A DNA stretch of 35,900 nt from a virus: positions 1 to 35,900 of the IMG/VR virus record IMGVR_UViG_3300025000_000270, one strand, 5' to 3'. How positions within the stretch are numbered: position 1 is the first letter of the stretch; every line of letters starts with the position of its first letter. The notes beneath the pieces are model-generated. The model worked only from the letters and a program-made list of their open reading frames with translations. It searched no databases and was not told where the DNA came from. Shown here piece by piece: positions 1 through 6,285 of this stretch. Both the position numbers and the translations under genes were made by a program.

Positions 1-44
1 ACGATCAAGTTTTTAGGCATAGATTAATAAAAACTAAAATATGA
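1..44 (+). CDS. 3' end of the 79-aa small protein (rest at 35570 onward)
   Basis: This is the repeat copy of the last 44 bases of the gene at 35570-35809. Its stop codon (TGA, 42-44) overlaps the ATG of the Erf gene at 41, so in the closed genome the two genes are translationally coupled. Confidence 0.75.
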   Translation, partial: DQVFRHRLIKTKI

Positions 45-126
45 CACAAAAAGCAAAAGCAGAAATAATAAAAGTAGAAAGAGAGTCGGAAGCACAGACA
101 CCAATGGCTCTTATCGCTCAAGCGAT
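1..126. repeat. Terminal direct repeat, copy 1 (contig closure)
   Basis: Bases 1-126 are identical to 35766-35891. This shows that the sequence closes into a circle of 35,765 bp, either because the phage DNA is circularly permuted or because an assembler walked round a circular graph. A true short terminal repeat cannot be excluded, but the repeat begins inside one gene (35570-35809) and ends inside the Erf gene, which favours assembly overlap. A length near a common assembler k-mer also fits. Confidence 0.93.
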
Positions 127-766
127 TCAAAACAACATCCCAGTCGAAACTATGGAGAAACTCATGGACTTGCAGGATCGCTGGGAAGCAAAGAAGGCAA
201 AGCACGCGTATGACGCGGCAATGGCTGCATTCCAGTCTGAATGTCCCGTTATTAAAAAGACAAAGCCAGCAAAAGACAACGCAGGGAAAGTCCTGTATAA
301 GTTTGCCCCTATCGAGGAGATAGACGCGCAGACGAAGGAATTACGCATGAAGCACGGGTTCAGCCACTCGTTTAAAACACTAACGACCGAAGGAAAGATA
401 ACCGCGATCTGCATCGTAAAGCATACCGAAGGTCATTCGGAGGAAAGCGATTTTACCGTTCCCTCTACAGGAGGTACAAGTATCATGTCAGGCCCACAGA
501 AAGAAGCCGCGGCCCTTACCTTCGCCAAGCGATACGCGTTCTGCAACGCATTCGGAATCATGACCGGCGATGAGGACAATGATGCAAAAAAAGAAGCAAA
601 AGAACCGACAACAGTAGATAAGGTTGAGCAGTACCGCTCAAAGCTCGAAGGTTGCCGACATATCGAGGAACTGAAAAAGGTATGGGCCGAAATGCCTATC
701 CAGTATAAAAAAGAAACATCGCTTGTAAGCCTCTGCGCTAAACTTAACAAAGAATTATCAGTATGA
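41..766 (+). CDS. erf: Erf-family single-strand annealing recombinase
   Basis: 241 aa. The family anneals complementary DNA strands in phage recombination and genome circularisation. The diagnostic parts are visible: YKFAPIEEI near residues 86-94 and the GPQKEAAALTFAKRYAFCNA stretch near 151-170, followed by a DEDND acidic turn. The C-terminal third is charged and helical. The next gene is a YqaJ nuclease, so the pair forms a two-component recombinase as in lambda Red or the Erf systems. The start ATG overlaps the stop of the upstream small gene. No Shine-Dalgarno is present, only an A-rich leader. Confidence 0.93.
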   Translation: MTQKAKAEIIKVERESEAQTPMALIAQAIQNNIPVETMEKLMDLQDRWEAKKAKHAYDAAMAAFQSECPVIKKTKPAKDNAGKVLYKFAPIEEIDAQTKELRMKHGFSHSFKTLTTEGKITAICIVKHTEGHSEESDFTVPSTGGTSIMSGPQKEAAALTFAKRYAFCNAFGIMTGDEDNDAKKEAKEPTTVDKVEQYRSKLEGCRHIEELKKVWAEMPIQYKKETSLVSLCAKLNKELSV

Positions 767-1497
767 AGCAATTTACTTTTGAGTCGGAAGAAGAATGGAA
801 AGAAGCTCGAATCGGAAAAGCAACGGGATCTAAGGCAAAGGCACTTATCCCAACGGGTGGCCCAACAGTTGAAATGATAAAAAAAGAACTCGGAGAATGT
901 GGAGTAGTTATCGAAAAAGGAGCAAAAAAAGAGGAACTTGAAAAACTACTTTCGAGGGAATCAATGGCAAAGCTCATGATGCTACTCGATAAAAAAGCAG
1001 AGTTCTGGCAACTCCTAGCTGATAGACTTTCAACCGCTCCTGATGAAGAATATCCAATGGATCGCGGTAAGCGGCTAGAGGTAGAGGCAATTGATCGCTT
1101 TACAAAAGAAACGGGAATAGAAGTTGATAAGAGCCTCGTGATCCTTACCCGCGATGATGATGAAAGTATTGCAGTATCTCCAGACGGATTGATTGATAAG
1201 ATACCAGAACTTGAAGTGAAATGCCTTAAATCAGCAAAACATCTCGAAGCATACTTTACGCAACAGATCCCCGATGAATATCATTACCAAGCAATCCAGT
1301 ATTTCGTGGTATGTGATGAACTTCAAACATTAAAGTTTGCTTTCTATGATCCACGAGTACTTGCAAAAGAATTCTTTATAATCGAAATACATCGTGCAGA
1401 TATTCTCGATGAAATAGAAAAATCACTTGACTATCAAAGAAACGCACTCAAGGAAATAAATAGCATGGTAAATCAATTAACAATGCCAACACTCTAA
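763..1497 (+). CDS. YqaJ-family (lambda exo-like) recombination exonuclease
   Basis: 244 aa. The YqaJ family resects double-stranded ends to give single strands for the annealing partner. The PD-(D/E)XK nuclease core is readable: GKATGSKAKAL near residues 18-28, E107 in RLEVEA, D141 in SPDGL, and the E-x-K of LEVKC at 151-153, followed by HYQAIQY near 174-180. Residues 36-85 form an unusual lysine and glutamate-rich helical insert. The ATG overlaps the Erf stop (ATGA), which indicates coupled expression. It is full length for the family. Confidence 0.92.
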   Translation: MKQFTFESEEEWKEARIGKATGSKAKALIPTGGPTVEMIKKELGECGVVIEKGAKKEELEKLLSRESMAKLMMLLDKKAEFWQLLADRLSTAPDEEYPMDRGKRLEVEAIDRFTKETGIEVDKSLVILTRDDDESIAVSPDGLIDKIPELEVKCLKSAKHLEAYFTQQIPDEYHYQAIQYFVVCDELQTLKFAFYDPRVLAKEFFIIEIHRADILDEIEKSLDYQRNALKEINSMVNQLTMPTL

Positions 1498-2396
1498 TGG
1501 ACACACAACTAATAGTAATTGACCCGCAGGAATTTGGCCTCGAAAAAACCGAGGCCCAGAATATTGAGAAAGTCTTTACTCCAATGCTCGCCAAGATGTC
1601 CGAACTTGAGCAGGAATATAACGAGATTGTTATATTGCCCATGGGAGATGAAACTAGCAAGAAGGCCCGCGATTTACGCCTACGCTTCGTAAAGACCCGT
1701 ACAGCTACAGATGAGATACGAGTAAAGGCAAAAGCCTATTACCTTGCTGGAGGAAGATTCGTTGACGCGTGGGGCAATGCTCAAAAATTCGCAGCAATTG
1801 GGAAAGAGGAAAAACTCGAAGCAATTGAAAAGCATTTTGAGAACATCGAAAAAGAACGCAAGGAAAAACTCCACACCGAACGATGCGAACTACTCCGAGA
1901 TTATGTTTCCGATACGAGCCTGTACAACCTCCGAGAAATGACAGACGAAGTATTTACGAAACTTCTAGCCGATTCAAAGATTGCCTTTCAAGCCATTAAG
2001 GATGCAGAAGTAACAGCTGAAAAGGAACGAGTTGAACGAGAAGCAGAAGCACTAGCAGAACAGGCACGAATAAGGGAAGAGAATAAAAAACTCCAAGAAG
2101 AAGCGGCCGAGCGAGATGCAAAAGTAGCCGAGGCAGTGGCTGCCCAGAAAAAAGCAGAAGCAGACCTTAAAGCAAAGCAGGTATCCGAAGAAGCCGACAG
2201 AAAAGCAAAGGCATCAGCGGATCGGAAAGCAAAGAACGCCCCCGATAAAGTTAAACTGCTTGCCTATGCTGAAACGCTTTCAAATATCGCAATCCCTCAA
2301 TTTGTAAGCGAAGAAGCAACTCAAATCATGGGAAAGGTCGTCGCAAACCTAAAGCACACCATCGAACTCATTAAAAACGAAGCAGAAAATCTATGA
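1497..2396 (+). CDS. Coiled-coil protein of the recombination module
   Basis: 299 aa. I recognise no enzymatic motif. From about residue 105 the protein is a long highly charged helix rich in E, K, A and Q, peaking in the repeated AEA and AEKKAEAD pattern of residues 160-245, which is typical of a coiled coil. It lies between the exonuclease and SSB, overlapping both by one to four bases (TAATG and ATGA), so it is co-translated with them. Proteins of this look often sit beside phage Erf or RecT genes, and a structural or accessory role in recombination is inference only. Confidence 0.8.
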   Translation: MDTQLIVIDPQEFGLEKTEAQNIEKVFTPMLAKMSELEQEYNEIVILPMGDETSKKARDLRLRFVKTRTATDEIRVKAKAYYLAGGRFVDAWGNAQKFAAIGKEEKLEAIEKHFENIEKERKEKLHTERCELLRDYVSDTSLYNLREMTDEVFTKLLADSKIAFQAIKDAEVTAEKERVEREAEALAEQARIREENKKLQEEAAERDAKVAEAVAAQKKAEADLKAKQVSEEADRKAKASADRKAKNAPDKVKLLAYAETLSNIAIPQFVSEEATQIMGKVVANLKHTIELIKNEAENL

Positions 2397-2845
2397 ATAA
2401 AAATTTTGTGCAACTCATAGGACGAGTAACCAAAGACCCGCAACTCAAATCAACTCAATCAGGACAATCAGTCTGTTCATTTTCCCTTGCCACTAATCAG
2501 GTATGGAAAGGTGCTAATGGAGAGAAAAAAGAAAAGACGGACTTTCATAACATCGTATTCTGGGGAAGCCGTGCGGAAGCGATAGCAAAGTATGTCGTGA
2601 AAGGACAGGAGCTACTCGTCGAAGGACGTATTGAAACCCGCAAGTGGGAAGACCAGGACAAGCGTACCCACTACGCAACCGAGATCATCGGGCAGGACTT
2701 CCAATTTGGACAAAAGCCGAAAGGACAAGAAAACGTATCGGCCCATAATGAAGCAAGTGACCTCGAACGTGAAGCAGAATTGCCGTCGGTAGAACTGGAC
2801 GCACCGATACCCGAAGAACCGGGAGAGGAAGTATTCCCCGAATAA
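2393..2845 (+). CDS. ssb: Single-stranded DNA-binding protein
   Basis: 150 aa. The OB fold occupies residues 1-105 with the SSB signature: start MNKNFVQLIGRVTKDPQLK, the conserved ATNQVWKG, the FHNIVFWG strand, AEAIAKYVVKGQELLVEGRI, and YATEIIGQDFQF. The C-terminal tail is acidic and ends EEPGEEVFPE, resembling but not matching the DDDIPF tip of bacterial SSBs. It protects single strands produced by the exonuclease and works with Erf. The ATG overlaps the preceding stop. Confidence 0.96.
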   Translation: MNKNFVQLIGRVTKDPQLKSTQSGQSVCSFSLATNQVWKGANGEKKEKTDFHNIVFWGSRAEAIAKYVVKGQELLVEGRIETRKWEDQDKRTHYATEIIGQDFQFGQKPKGQENVSAHNEASDLEREAELPSVELDAPIPEEPGEEVFPE

Positions 2846-2847
2846 TT

Positions 2848-3264
2848 ATGAAAGAACTCATCCCAACAATTTACGGACTGGTAACGGATGACGGAAAGTT
2901 TATACCCGATATTCCAGCGATGTTCAAAGATGCGTTTATCCCGCTAAGAAACAAACGGATCGCCGTTATCCTCAAAGAGGAAAAAAAACGGCGGTCTGAA
3001 AGCCAAAACAAGTATTATTGGGCCGTTCCAGTTAGAATGATTGCAGAGCATGAAGGAAAAACGTCAATGCAAACCCATGAATGGCTACTGCACGAATTTA
3101 ACTCGGAGATAGTAGTAATGGCAGGCAAGGCACATCGTATCAGAAAAGGATCATCAGAGTTGAACACGGTCGAATTCATGGATGATTATATTTTCCATAT
3201 CCAACAATGGGCAGCCGAAGAATTACATATGAATATCCCCGGCCCGAACGAAGTGAACTACTAA
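2848..3264 (+). CDS. NinB-like recombination mediator
   Basis: 138 aa. The segment RRSESQNKYYWAVPVRMIAEHEGKT (residues about 50-74) matches the RS-x-QN-x-x-YW core of the lambda NinB/Orf family, whose members bind single-stranded DNA and help load annealing proteins. The length fits the family. It begins two bases after the SSB stop and closes the recombination cluster. A large stem-loop follows directly. The family call is from motif recognition and is fairly secure, while the biochemical role is inferred. Confidence 0.8.
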   Translation: MKELIPTIYGLVTDDGKFIPDIPAMFKDAFIPLRNKRIAVILKEEKKRRSESQNKYYWAVPVRMIAEHEGKTSMQTHEWLLHEFNSEIVVMAGKAHRIRKGSSELNTVEFMDDYIFHIQQWAAEELHMNIPGPNEVNY

Positions 3265-3274
3265 AAAATAATCC

Positions 3275-3330
3275 CAGAACTTGGGAAGCAATAGTTTTAA
3301 TGGATTATTTCTATTGTTTCTCAAATTCTG
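3275..3330 (+). other. Long intergenic stem-loop after the recombination genes
   Basis: Arms 3275-3294 (starting CAGAACTTGG) and 3311-3330 (ending AAATTCTG) pair over 20 positions with two G-U wobbles and one C-A mismatch. The loop is 16 nt. The element fills the whole gap between the NinB-like gene and the next ATG. There is no T-run after it, so it is not a standard intrinsic terminator. An mRNA-processing, stabilising or attenuating role is possible. Confidence 0.7.
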
Positions 3331-3336
3331 AATAAC

Positions 3337-3501
3337 ATGCAACCAATAATAAAAATACTCCTTAAATTACTATTTATCATCTTGATTATATCTATTCCTA
3401 TAATAGGATTCTATATCAAAGATGGGACTATGATTGTGATAGGAACAGCACAAGTAATCATAGTCTTCGCTGTAATTATTATAAAATTTTTAGAAAACTA
3501 A
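3337..3501 (+). CDS. Small two-helix membrane protein
   Basis: 54 aa. It is almost wholly hydrophobic, with one membrane segment at residues 5-24 (runs of I and L) and a second at about 33-51, joined by FYIKDGT. Its stop is one base before the next ATG, and it begins six bases after the stem-loop. I do not recognise a family. Small membrane proteins of this kind are common in phage early regions. Confidence 0.6.
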   Translation: MQPIIKILLKLLFIILIISIPIIGFYIKDGTMIVIGTAQVIIVFAVIIIKFLEN

Positions 3502-3502
3502 C

Positions 3503-3685
3503 ATGCAAGACCTAATAAACAAACTCTTAGAAATAATCCCCAGCCAGTATCTAGATATTCAACATCGAAATCCTGAAGATTATATGTTTAAATGGCACGC
3601 AGTAGCACCTAGATACGAGGGAATGGGGAATACCCCCGAAGAAGCCCTACAAGACTTATTAAATCAACTAACAAAAAAGATATGA
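3503..3685 (+). CDS. Small HicB-like-fold hypothetical protein
   Basis: 60 aa. The pattern WHAVAPRYEGMGNTPEEALQDL (split here: WHAVAPRY, EGMGNTPEEALQDL) resembles the beta-beta-beta-alpha ending of HicB-like or RNase-H-like small domains, where G-x-G-x-T-x-EEA-L is the usual turn. There is no HicA toxin beside it, so an antitoxin role is not supported. It overlaps the next gene by four bases (ATGA). Confidence 0.6.
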   Translation: MQDLINKLLEIIPSQYLDIQHRNPEDYMFKWHAVAPRYEGMGNTPEEALQDLLNQLTKKI

Positions 3686-4287
3686 GATGTAATGTTGACG
3701 AAAATGGGTATGTGATAATCCCGAAAGGTTATTTTGACGAATTTAAATATAATATAAATATAAAAACACCTATGCTAAACATTCAACAACTACAAAAAAA
3801 CCTACAAGCAGGAAAGCACGTTATTGTGAAATGCCCGCTTACTAGCCAGCATGTAATCATTTCCCCCTTCACGGATGAAAATGGTGGGTATAGAAATAGT
3901 GGTCATAGACCCTCGATACAAGGTGCAATAGAAAAGATTGGCTCTTACAGTGGGGATTGGAAAGAAAATTTCAAAGAACACACCTTCATCGGCATCTACG
4001 AATCAGAGTTTGAAACCTTCAAGGTAGGCGATAAAGTCCTCATCTCTAAAGACGCAGAGAAGTGGTGTGAGAAGATGGGTATGCTATGGACTAAAGAAAA
4101 AGAAGGCATGGTTGGTGAGATTGTGGAAATAAAATCAGTTCCCGACAATGGAACTTACTTTATTGGAGGTTGGAACTTCCCTCCCCAAGCCCTCTCCTAT
4201 CCTATGGAAGAAGAAGACGAAGTAGAGAAGGCAATTAAACTGTTGGTCGAGAGGGGGAAAATTAAGGACGGTAAGATACTGATATGA
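3682..4287 (+). CDS. Hypothetical protein with an SH3-like C-terminal segment
   Basis: 201 aa, unrecognised. The middle part (FKVGDKVLISKDAEKW, then GMVGEIVEI, then FPPQAL) reads like the small beta-barrel of KOW/SH3-type domains found in many phage small proteins, where a flow-control mark such as DKV-x-I and a G-x-V-x-E-I turn recur. The C-terminal 25 residues are a charged helix. Start and stop overlap both neighbours, so it belongs to the same operon. Confidence 0.7.
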   Translation: MRCNVDENGYVIIPKGYFDEFKYNINIKTPMLNIQQLQKNLQAGKHVIVKCPLTSQHVIISPFTDENGGYRNSGHRPSIQGAIEKIGSYSGDWKENFKEHTFIGIYESEFETFKVGDKVLISKDAEKWCEKMGMLWTKEKEGMVGEIVEIKSVPDNGTYFIGGWNFPPQALSYPMEEEDEVEKAIKLLVERGKIKDGKILI

Positions 4288-4487
4288 ATGAAGTAAAAAT
4301 GTCTGATGGATTTCAACGAGGCACAACAAAAGATACAACTCAATGTGCTCGATGTGGAGGAAACATACCACCATATTGTGCCTGTTACTACGGCGGGAAA
4401 AGAGTCGGGAATGTAACTATTTGTAAAAATTGCGGAGAAGAAGGAGAGAGATTAGAAGATGAAGCAAAATATGGGGAGAGACTATAG
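4284..4487 (+). CDS. Small zinc-ribbon-like protein
   Basis: 67 aa. Cysteine pairs CARCGG (near residue 22) and CKNCGE (near 49), with PYCACYY between them, are the knuckles of a treble-clef or zinc-ribbon fold. The C-terminal end is acidic. The ATG overlaps the preceding stop. Function unknown, with nucleic-acid or protein binding the usual guess for such phage proteins. Confidence 0.72.
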   Translation: MNEVKMSDGFQRGTTKDTTQCARCGGNIPPYCACYYGGKRVGNVTICKNCGEEGERLEDEAKYGERL

Positions 4488-4554
4488 GGGAATTAATCGC
4501 AGGAACAAAGCAGGGTTTGAACGAGTAACTAAAGATTTAAAACCAATACTATGA
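4471..4554 (+). CDS. Possible 27-aa ORF or gene remnant
   Basis: The reading frame MGRDYRGINRRNKAG then FERVTKDLKPIL ends in TGA overlapping the next ATG (ATGA), a spacing seen between real genes here. It overlaps the upstream gene by 17 bases. Its ending resembles FEQAVKDLKKI, encoded in another frame at about 4750-4788 just before the gene at 4788, so both may be remnants of duplicated gene ends. Confidence 0.3.
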   Translation: MGRDYRGINRRNKAGFERVTKDLKPIL

Positions 4555-4760
4555 AAGAAATAAAACAAATAGCATACCCTAATACAATTGCATCTAACGA
4601 ACAGTCATTTTTTACAGTAGGTTCTAATTGCGATAGAATAGAAGAAGTCTTTAAGAGCGGAGAGATGGCGAGCATAACATGGTTCGCTGTTATAAAAAGT
4701 GAAAATGTAATTGCGGAAATAAAAGAAAGTGTTTGTGATATTTACTATAAATCAGTTTGA
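4551..4760 (+). CDS. Hypothetical 69-aa protein
   Basis: 69 aa, unrecognised. It contains a beta-rich stretch (MASITWFAVIKSENVIAEI) and two cysteines. It begins MKEIKQIAYP, while the gene 28 bases downstream begins MKEIYHEYEP, and the DNA before both starts is also similar, which suggests local duplication. Confidence 0.55.
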   Translation: MKEIKQIAYPNTIASNEQSFFTVGSNCDRIEEVFKSGEMASITWFAVIKSENVIAEIKESVCDIYYKSV

Positions 4761-4787
4761 ACAGGCAGTTAAAGACTTAAAGAAAAT

Positions 4788-4982
4788 ATGAAAGAAATAT
4801 ACCACGAATACGAACCACTAATAACATGCCCCCACTGCGGACGGAAAGAAGAAGATAGTTGGGAAGTAAATGACGATAATGGTGAAATGGAATGTGGAGA
4901 GTGTGATAAGAAGTTTTCTTATGAAAGAATTGTCGATGTAACATATACGACAAGGAAGATAGAAGAGACGCAAACAGAATAA
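4788..4982 (+). CDS. Small zinc-ribbon protein
   Basis: 64 aa. CPHCGRKEEDSWEV followed by MECGECDKKFSYE gives two C-x2-C knuckles about 20 residues apart, a classic zinc ribbon. The rest is acidic. It is the last gene before the structured RNA at 4997. Phage proteins of this type are common and uncharacterised. Confidence 0.75.
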   Translation: MKEIYHEYEPLITCPHCGRKEEDSWEVNDDNGEMECGECDKKFSYERIVDVTYTTRKIEETQTE

Positions 4983-4996
4983 CCTAACAAACACTC

Positions 4997-5139
4997 CATT
5001 GTCGGTTTAAAGGAGGGGATGTGGTGGACAGTGAGCCACTCCAGTGTTAAGCCAGATACACGTACTGGCAGACCATAGAAATGTGGGCTGGGACGTAATG
5101 CAAGTCAAATCCTTGCTCCCCTCCTCTAAGCCGATAATG
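4997..5139 (+). ncRNA. Large structured RNA with a tRNA-like cloverleaf core
   Basis: The 168-bp gap between genes is almost filled by one folding element. Bases 4997-5019 pair with 5117-5139 over 23 positions (20 Watson-Crick, two G-U, one A-C), which implies selection for pairing and not for an exact palindrome. Inside are GTGG/CCAC (5021-5024 with 5036-5039), CCAGT/ACTGG (5041-5045 with 5064-5068), CAGACCA/TGGGCTG (5069-5075 with 5084-5090, one mismatch) and GCAAG-TCAAATC-CTTGC (5100-5116). The last is a five-pair stem with a seven-base loop next to the closing stem, in the place of a tRNA T-arm. The 18-base third loop and the long fourth arm do not fit a normal tRNA. I see no clear promoter or terminator. 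Confidence 0.75.
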
Positions 5140-5150
5140 TAATAAAAGAT

Positions 5151-5339
5151 ATGCAAAATTTATTTTTCTACAACCCAGATTTCTTGCTTGATTATCCAAG
5201 GTATTGCTTTGAACATCTTCCCGATGAGATTGATAGGCTTAAACAGCAAGGGAGAAGTGGTGTTGAGGCTATTATTGCTGCAAATCAATACCGTTACAGA
5301 GTAATATCAGAATCAGATAATGGAATAAAACAACTATGA
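5151..5339 (+). CDS. Hypothetical 62-aa protein
   Basis: 62 aa, unrecognised. It has aromatic-rich text (LFFYNPDFLLDYPRYCFEHL) followed by a helix with RLKQQGRSGVEAIIAANQYR. It starts 12 bases after the closing stem of the 4997-5139 RNA, so that RNA could act as its 5' leader. The start has no Shine-Dalgarno. Confidence 0.55.
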   Translation: MQNLFFYNPDFLLDYPRYCFEHLPDEIDRLKQQGRSGVEAIIAANQYRYRVISESDNGIKQL

Positions 5340-5350
5340 ATGAAGAAACA

Positions 5351-5379
5351 TTGATTGATAGTTAAAAATACTATATAAT
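5351..5379 (+). promoter_or_regulatory. Sigma-70-type promoter for the HNH gene
   Basis: TTGATT (5351-5356), a 17-base spacer and TATAAT (5374-5379). The expected start of transcription is about 5386, a few bases before the pseudoknot that begins at 5390. Confidence 0.75.
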
Positions 5380-5389
5380 TAAAGCATAT

Positions 5390-5456
5390 TAACCTTACGC
5401 ATAGACCCCAGATAGGTAGCATTTACTCGTAAGGTTAGGCTACTTTTCTGGGGTTT
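5390..5456 (+). ncRNA. 5'-terminal pseudoknot leader of the first HNH gene
   Basis: Three stems interleave. Stem a: TAACCTTACG (5390-5399) with CGTAAGGTTA (5428-5437). Stem b: ACCCCAGA (5405-5412) with TCTGGGGT (5447-5454). Stem c: GTAGC (5416-5420) with GCTAC (5439-5443). The order a b c a' c' b' makes stem a cross stems b and c, an H-type pseudoknot. It starts about four bases after the predicted +1 and ends 14 bases before an ATG with no Shine-Dalgarno. The same plan with different bases precedes the HNH gene at 30679. Confidence 0.8.
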
Positions 5457-5468
5457 GTGAATTAAAAA

Positions 5469-5951
5469 ATGGATAAGAGAAAGTATAGCAGGCATGATAT
5501 GAATGGGGCACGGTTTCATCAGATATGGGATAATATGAAACAAAGGTGTAGTAATAAGAACAACGATAGATACAGAGTGTATGGTGGCAGAGGTATAAGC
5601 GTTTCAGAAAGATGGTTAGACTTCCTGCGGTTTAAAGAAGATATGTATCAAGAATACTTGGAACATTCAGAGGTCCATGGAGAAAAAAATACCACAATAG
5701 ACCGTATAAATAATAATCTTGGGTACTATAAAGAGAATTGCAGATGGGCAACAAGAAAATTACAAGCAATGAATCAAAGAAACACGATACTTTATAAGGG
5801 AGAGTCTGCAAGAGAGGCAAGTATCAGGTTAGGGAGTAATGAAAGCATTGTAAACCAAAGAATAAAATTAGGATGGAGTTTGGAAAAAGCATTTACTACG
5901 CCAGTCATGAAACAATTTACACATATCGGTAGATATGTACCAAAAAAATGA
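5469..5951 (+). CDS. HNH homing endonuclease (HNH/AP2-like type)
   Basis: 160 aa. The order MKQRCSNKNNDRYRVYGGRG, then ERWLDFLRFKEDM, then IDRINNNLGYYKENCRWAT is the hallmark of the free-standing phage HNH proteins annotated as HNH or AP2-domain endonucleases, and the C-terminal part (SAREASIRLGSNESIVNQR) is a helix-turn-helix that helps target DNA. Such genes spread by cutting genomes that lack them. Length is full for the family. It has its own promoter and pseudoknot leader, unlike its operon-borne neighbours, and overlaps the next gene by four bases. Confidence 0.9.
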   Translation: MDKRKYSRHDMNGARFHQIWDNMKQRCSNKNNDRYRVYGGRGISVSERWLDFLRFKEDMYQEYLEHSEVHGEKNTTIDRINNNLGYYKENCRWATRKLQAMNQRNTILYKGESAREASIRLGSNESIVNQRIKLGWSLEKAFTTPVMKQFTHIGRYVPKK

Positions 5952-6223
5952 ATAATAATATAGAGATAGCATCAAGAATATCAAATAATGTAGGTGGAGA
6001 TAGTGATAGAGAAGTAATTGCACAGGACATCCTCGACGAATTAAATGCCAAAGACCTCGAACATAAGAATGTGCTGGAGGAGATACTAGACTCGCTTGAG
6101 AGCATGTATCAGCAGTATTGCCAGGACGGACACCAGTTTATGACTGCAGGAGAAGGTGCAAGTGAACTATTAGAAAGATACGGTCGATTAAAGTTAGACG
6201 AAGTAGGAAGGATTAAACCCTAA
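5948..6223 (+). CDS. Hypothetical 91-aa helical protein
   Basis: 91 aa, acidic, mainly helical (AQDILDELNAKDLEHKNVLE and on). The short segment QYCQDGHQFMTAGEGASELL has no clear motif. It overlaps the HNH stop (ATGA) and is the last gene before the TnpB insertion. Not recognised. Confidence 0.6.
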   Translation: MNNNIEIASRISNNVGGDSDREVIAQDILDELNAKDLEHKNVLEEILDSLESMYQQYCQDGHQFMTAGEGASELLERYGRLKLDEVGRIKP

Positions 6224-6251
6224 TACAAGATAAGATCCACGATAACTACTC

Positions 6252-6280
6252 TTTACAAAAATAAGATAATTTTGTAAGAT
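6252..6280 (+). promoter_or_regulatory. Candidate tnpB promoter overlapping a hairpin
   Basis: TTTACA (6252-6257), 17 bases, TAAGAT (6275-6280). The ATG of tnpB lies six bases after the -10, so the transcript may be leaderless. TTACAAAA (6253-6260) and TTTTGTAA (6270-6277) form a perfect eight-pair inverted repeat across the promoter, which could also be the left-end hairpin of an IS200/IS605-type element. Confidence 0.45.
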
Positions 6281-6285
6281 TAAGT

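Noticed and set aside
4735-4790. Programmed frameshift extending the 69-aa gene into FEQAVKDLKKI
   Set aside because: No heptameric slippery sequence or downstream structure is seen. A decayed duplicate explains it better.
5390-5456. HDV-like self-cleaving ribozyme
   Set aside because: In HDV-like ribozymes the P3 hairpin closes before the second P1 strand. Here stem c spans the second strand of stem a, and no typical catalytic segment is visible.
5390-5951. HEARO/IscB-type guide RNA system
   Set aside because: The HNH protein has 160 aa and no RuvC part, whereas IscB has about 400-500 aa, and the RNA is far shorter than known HEARO RNAs.
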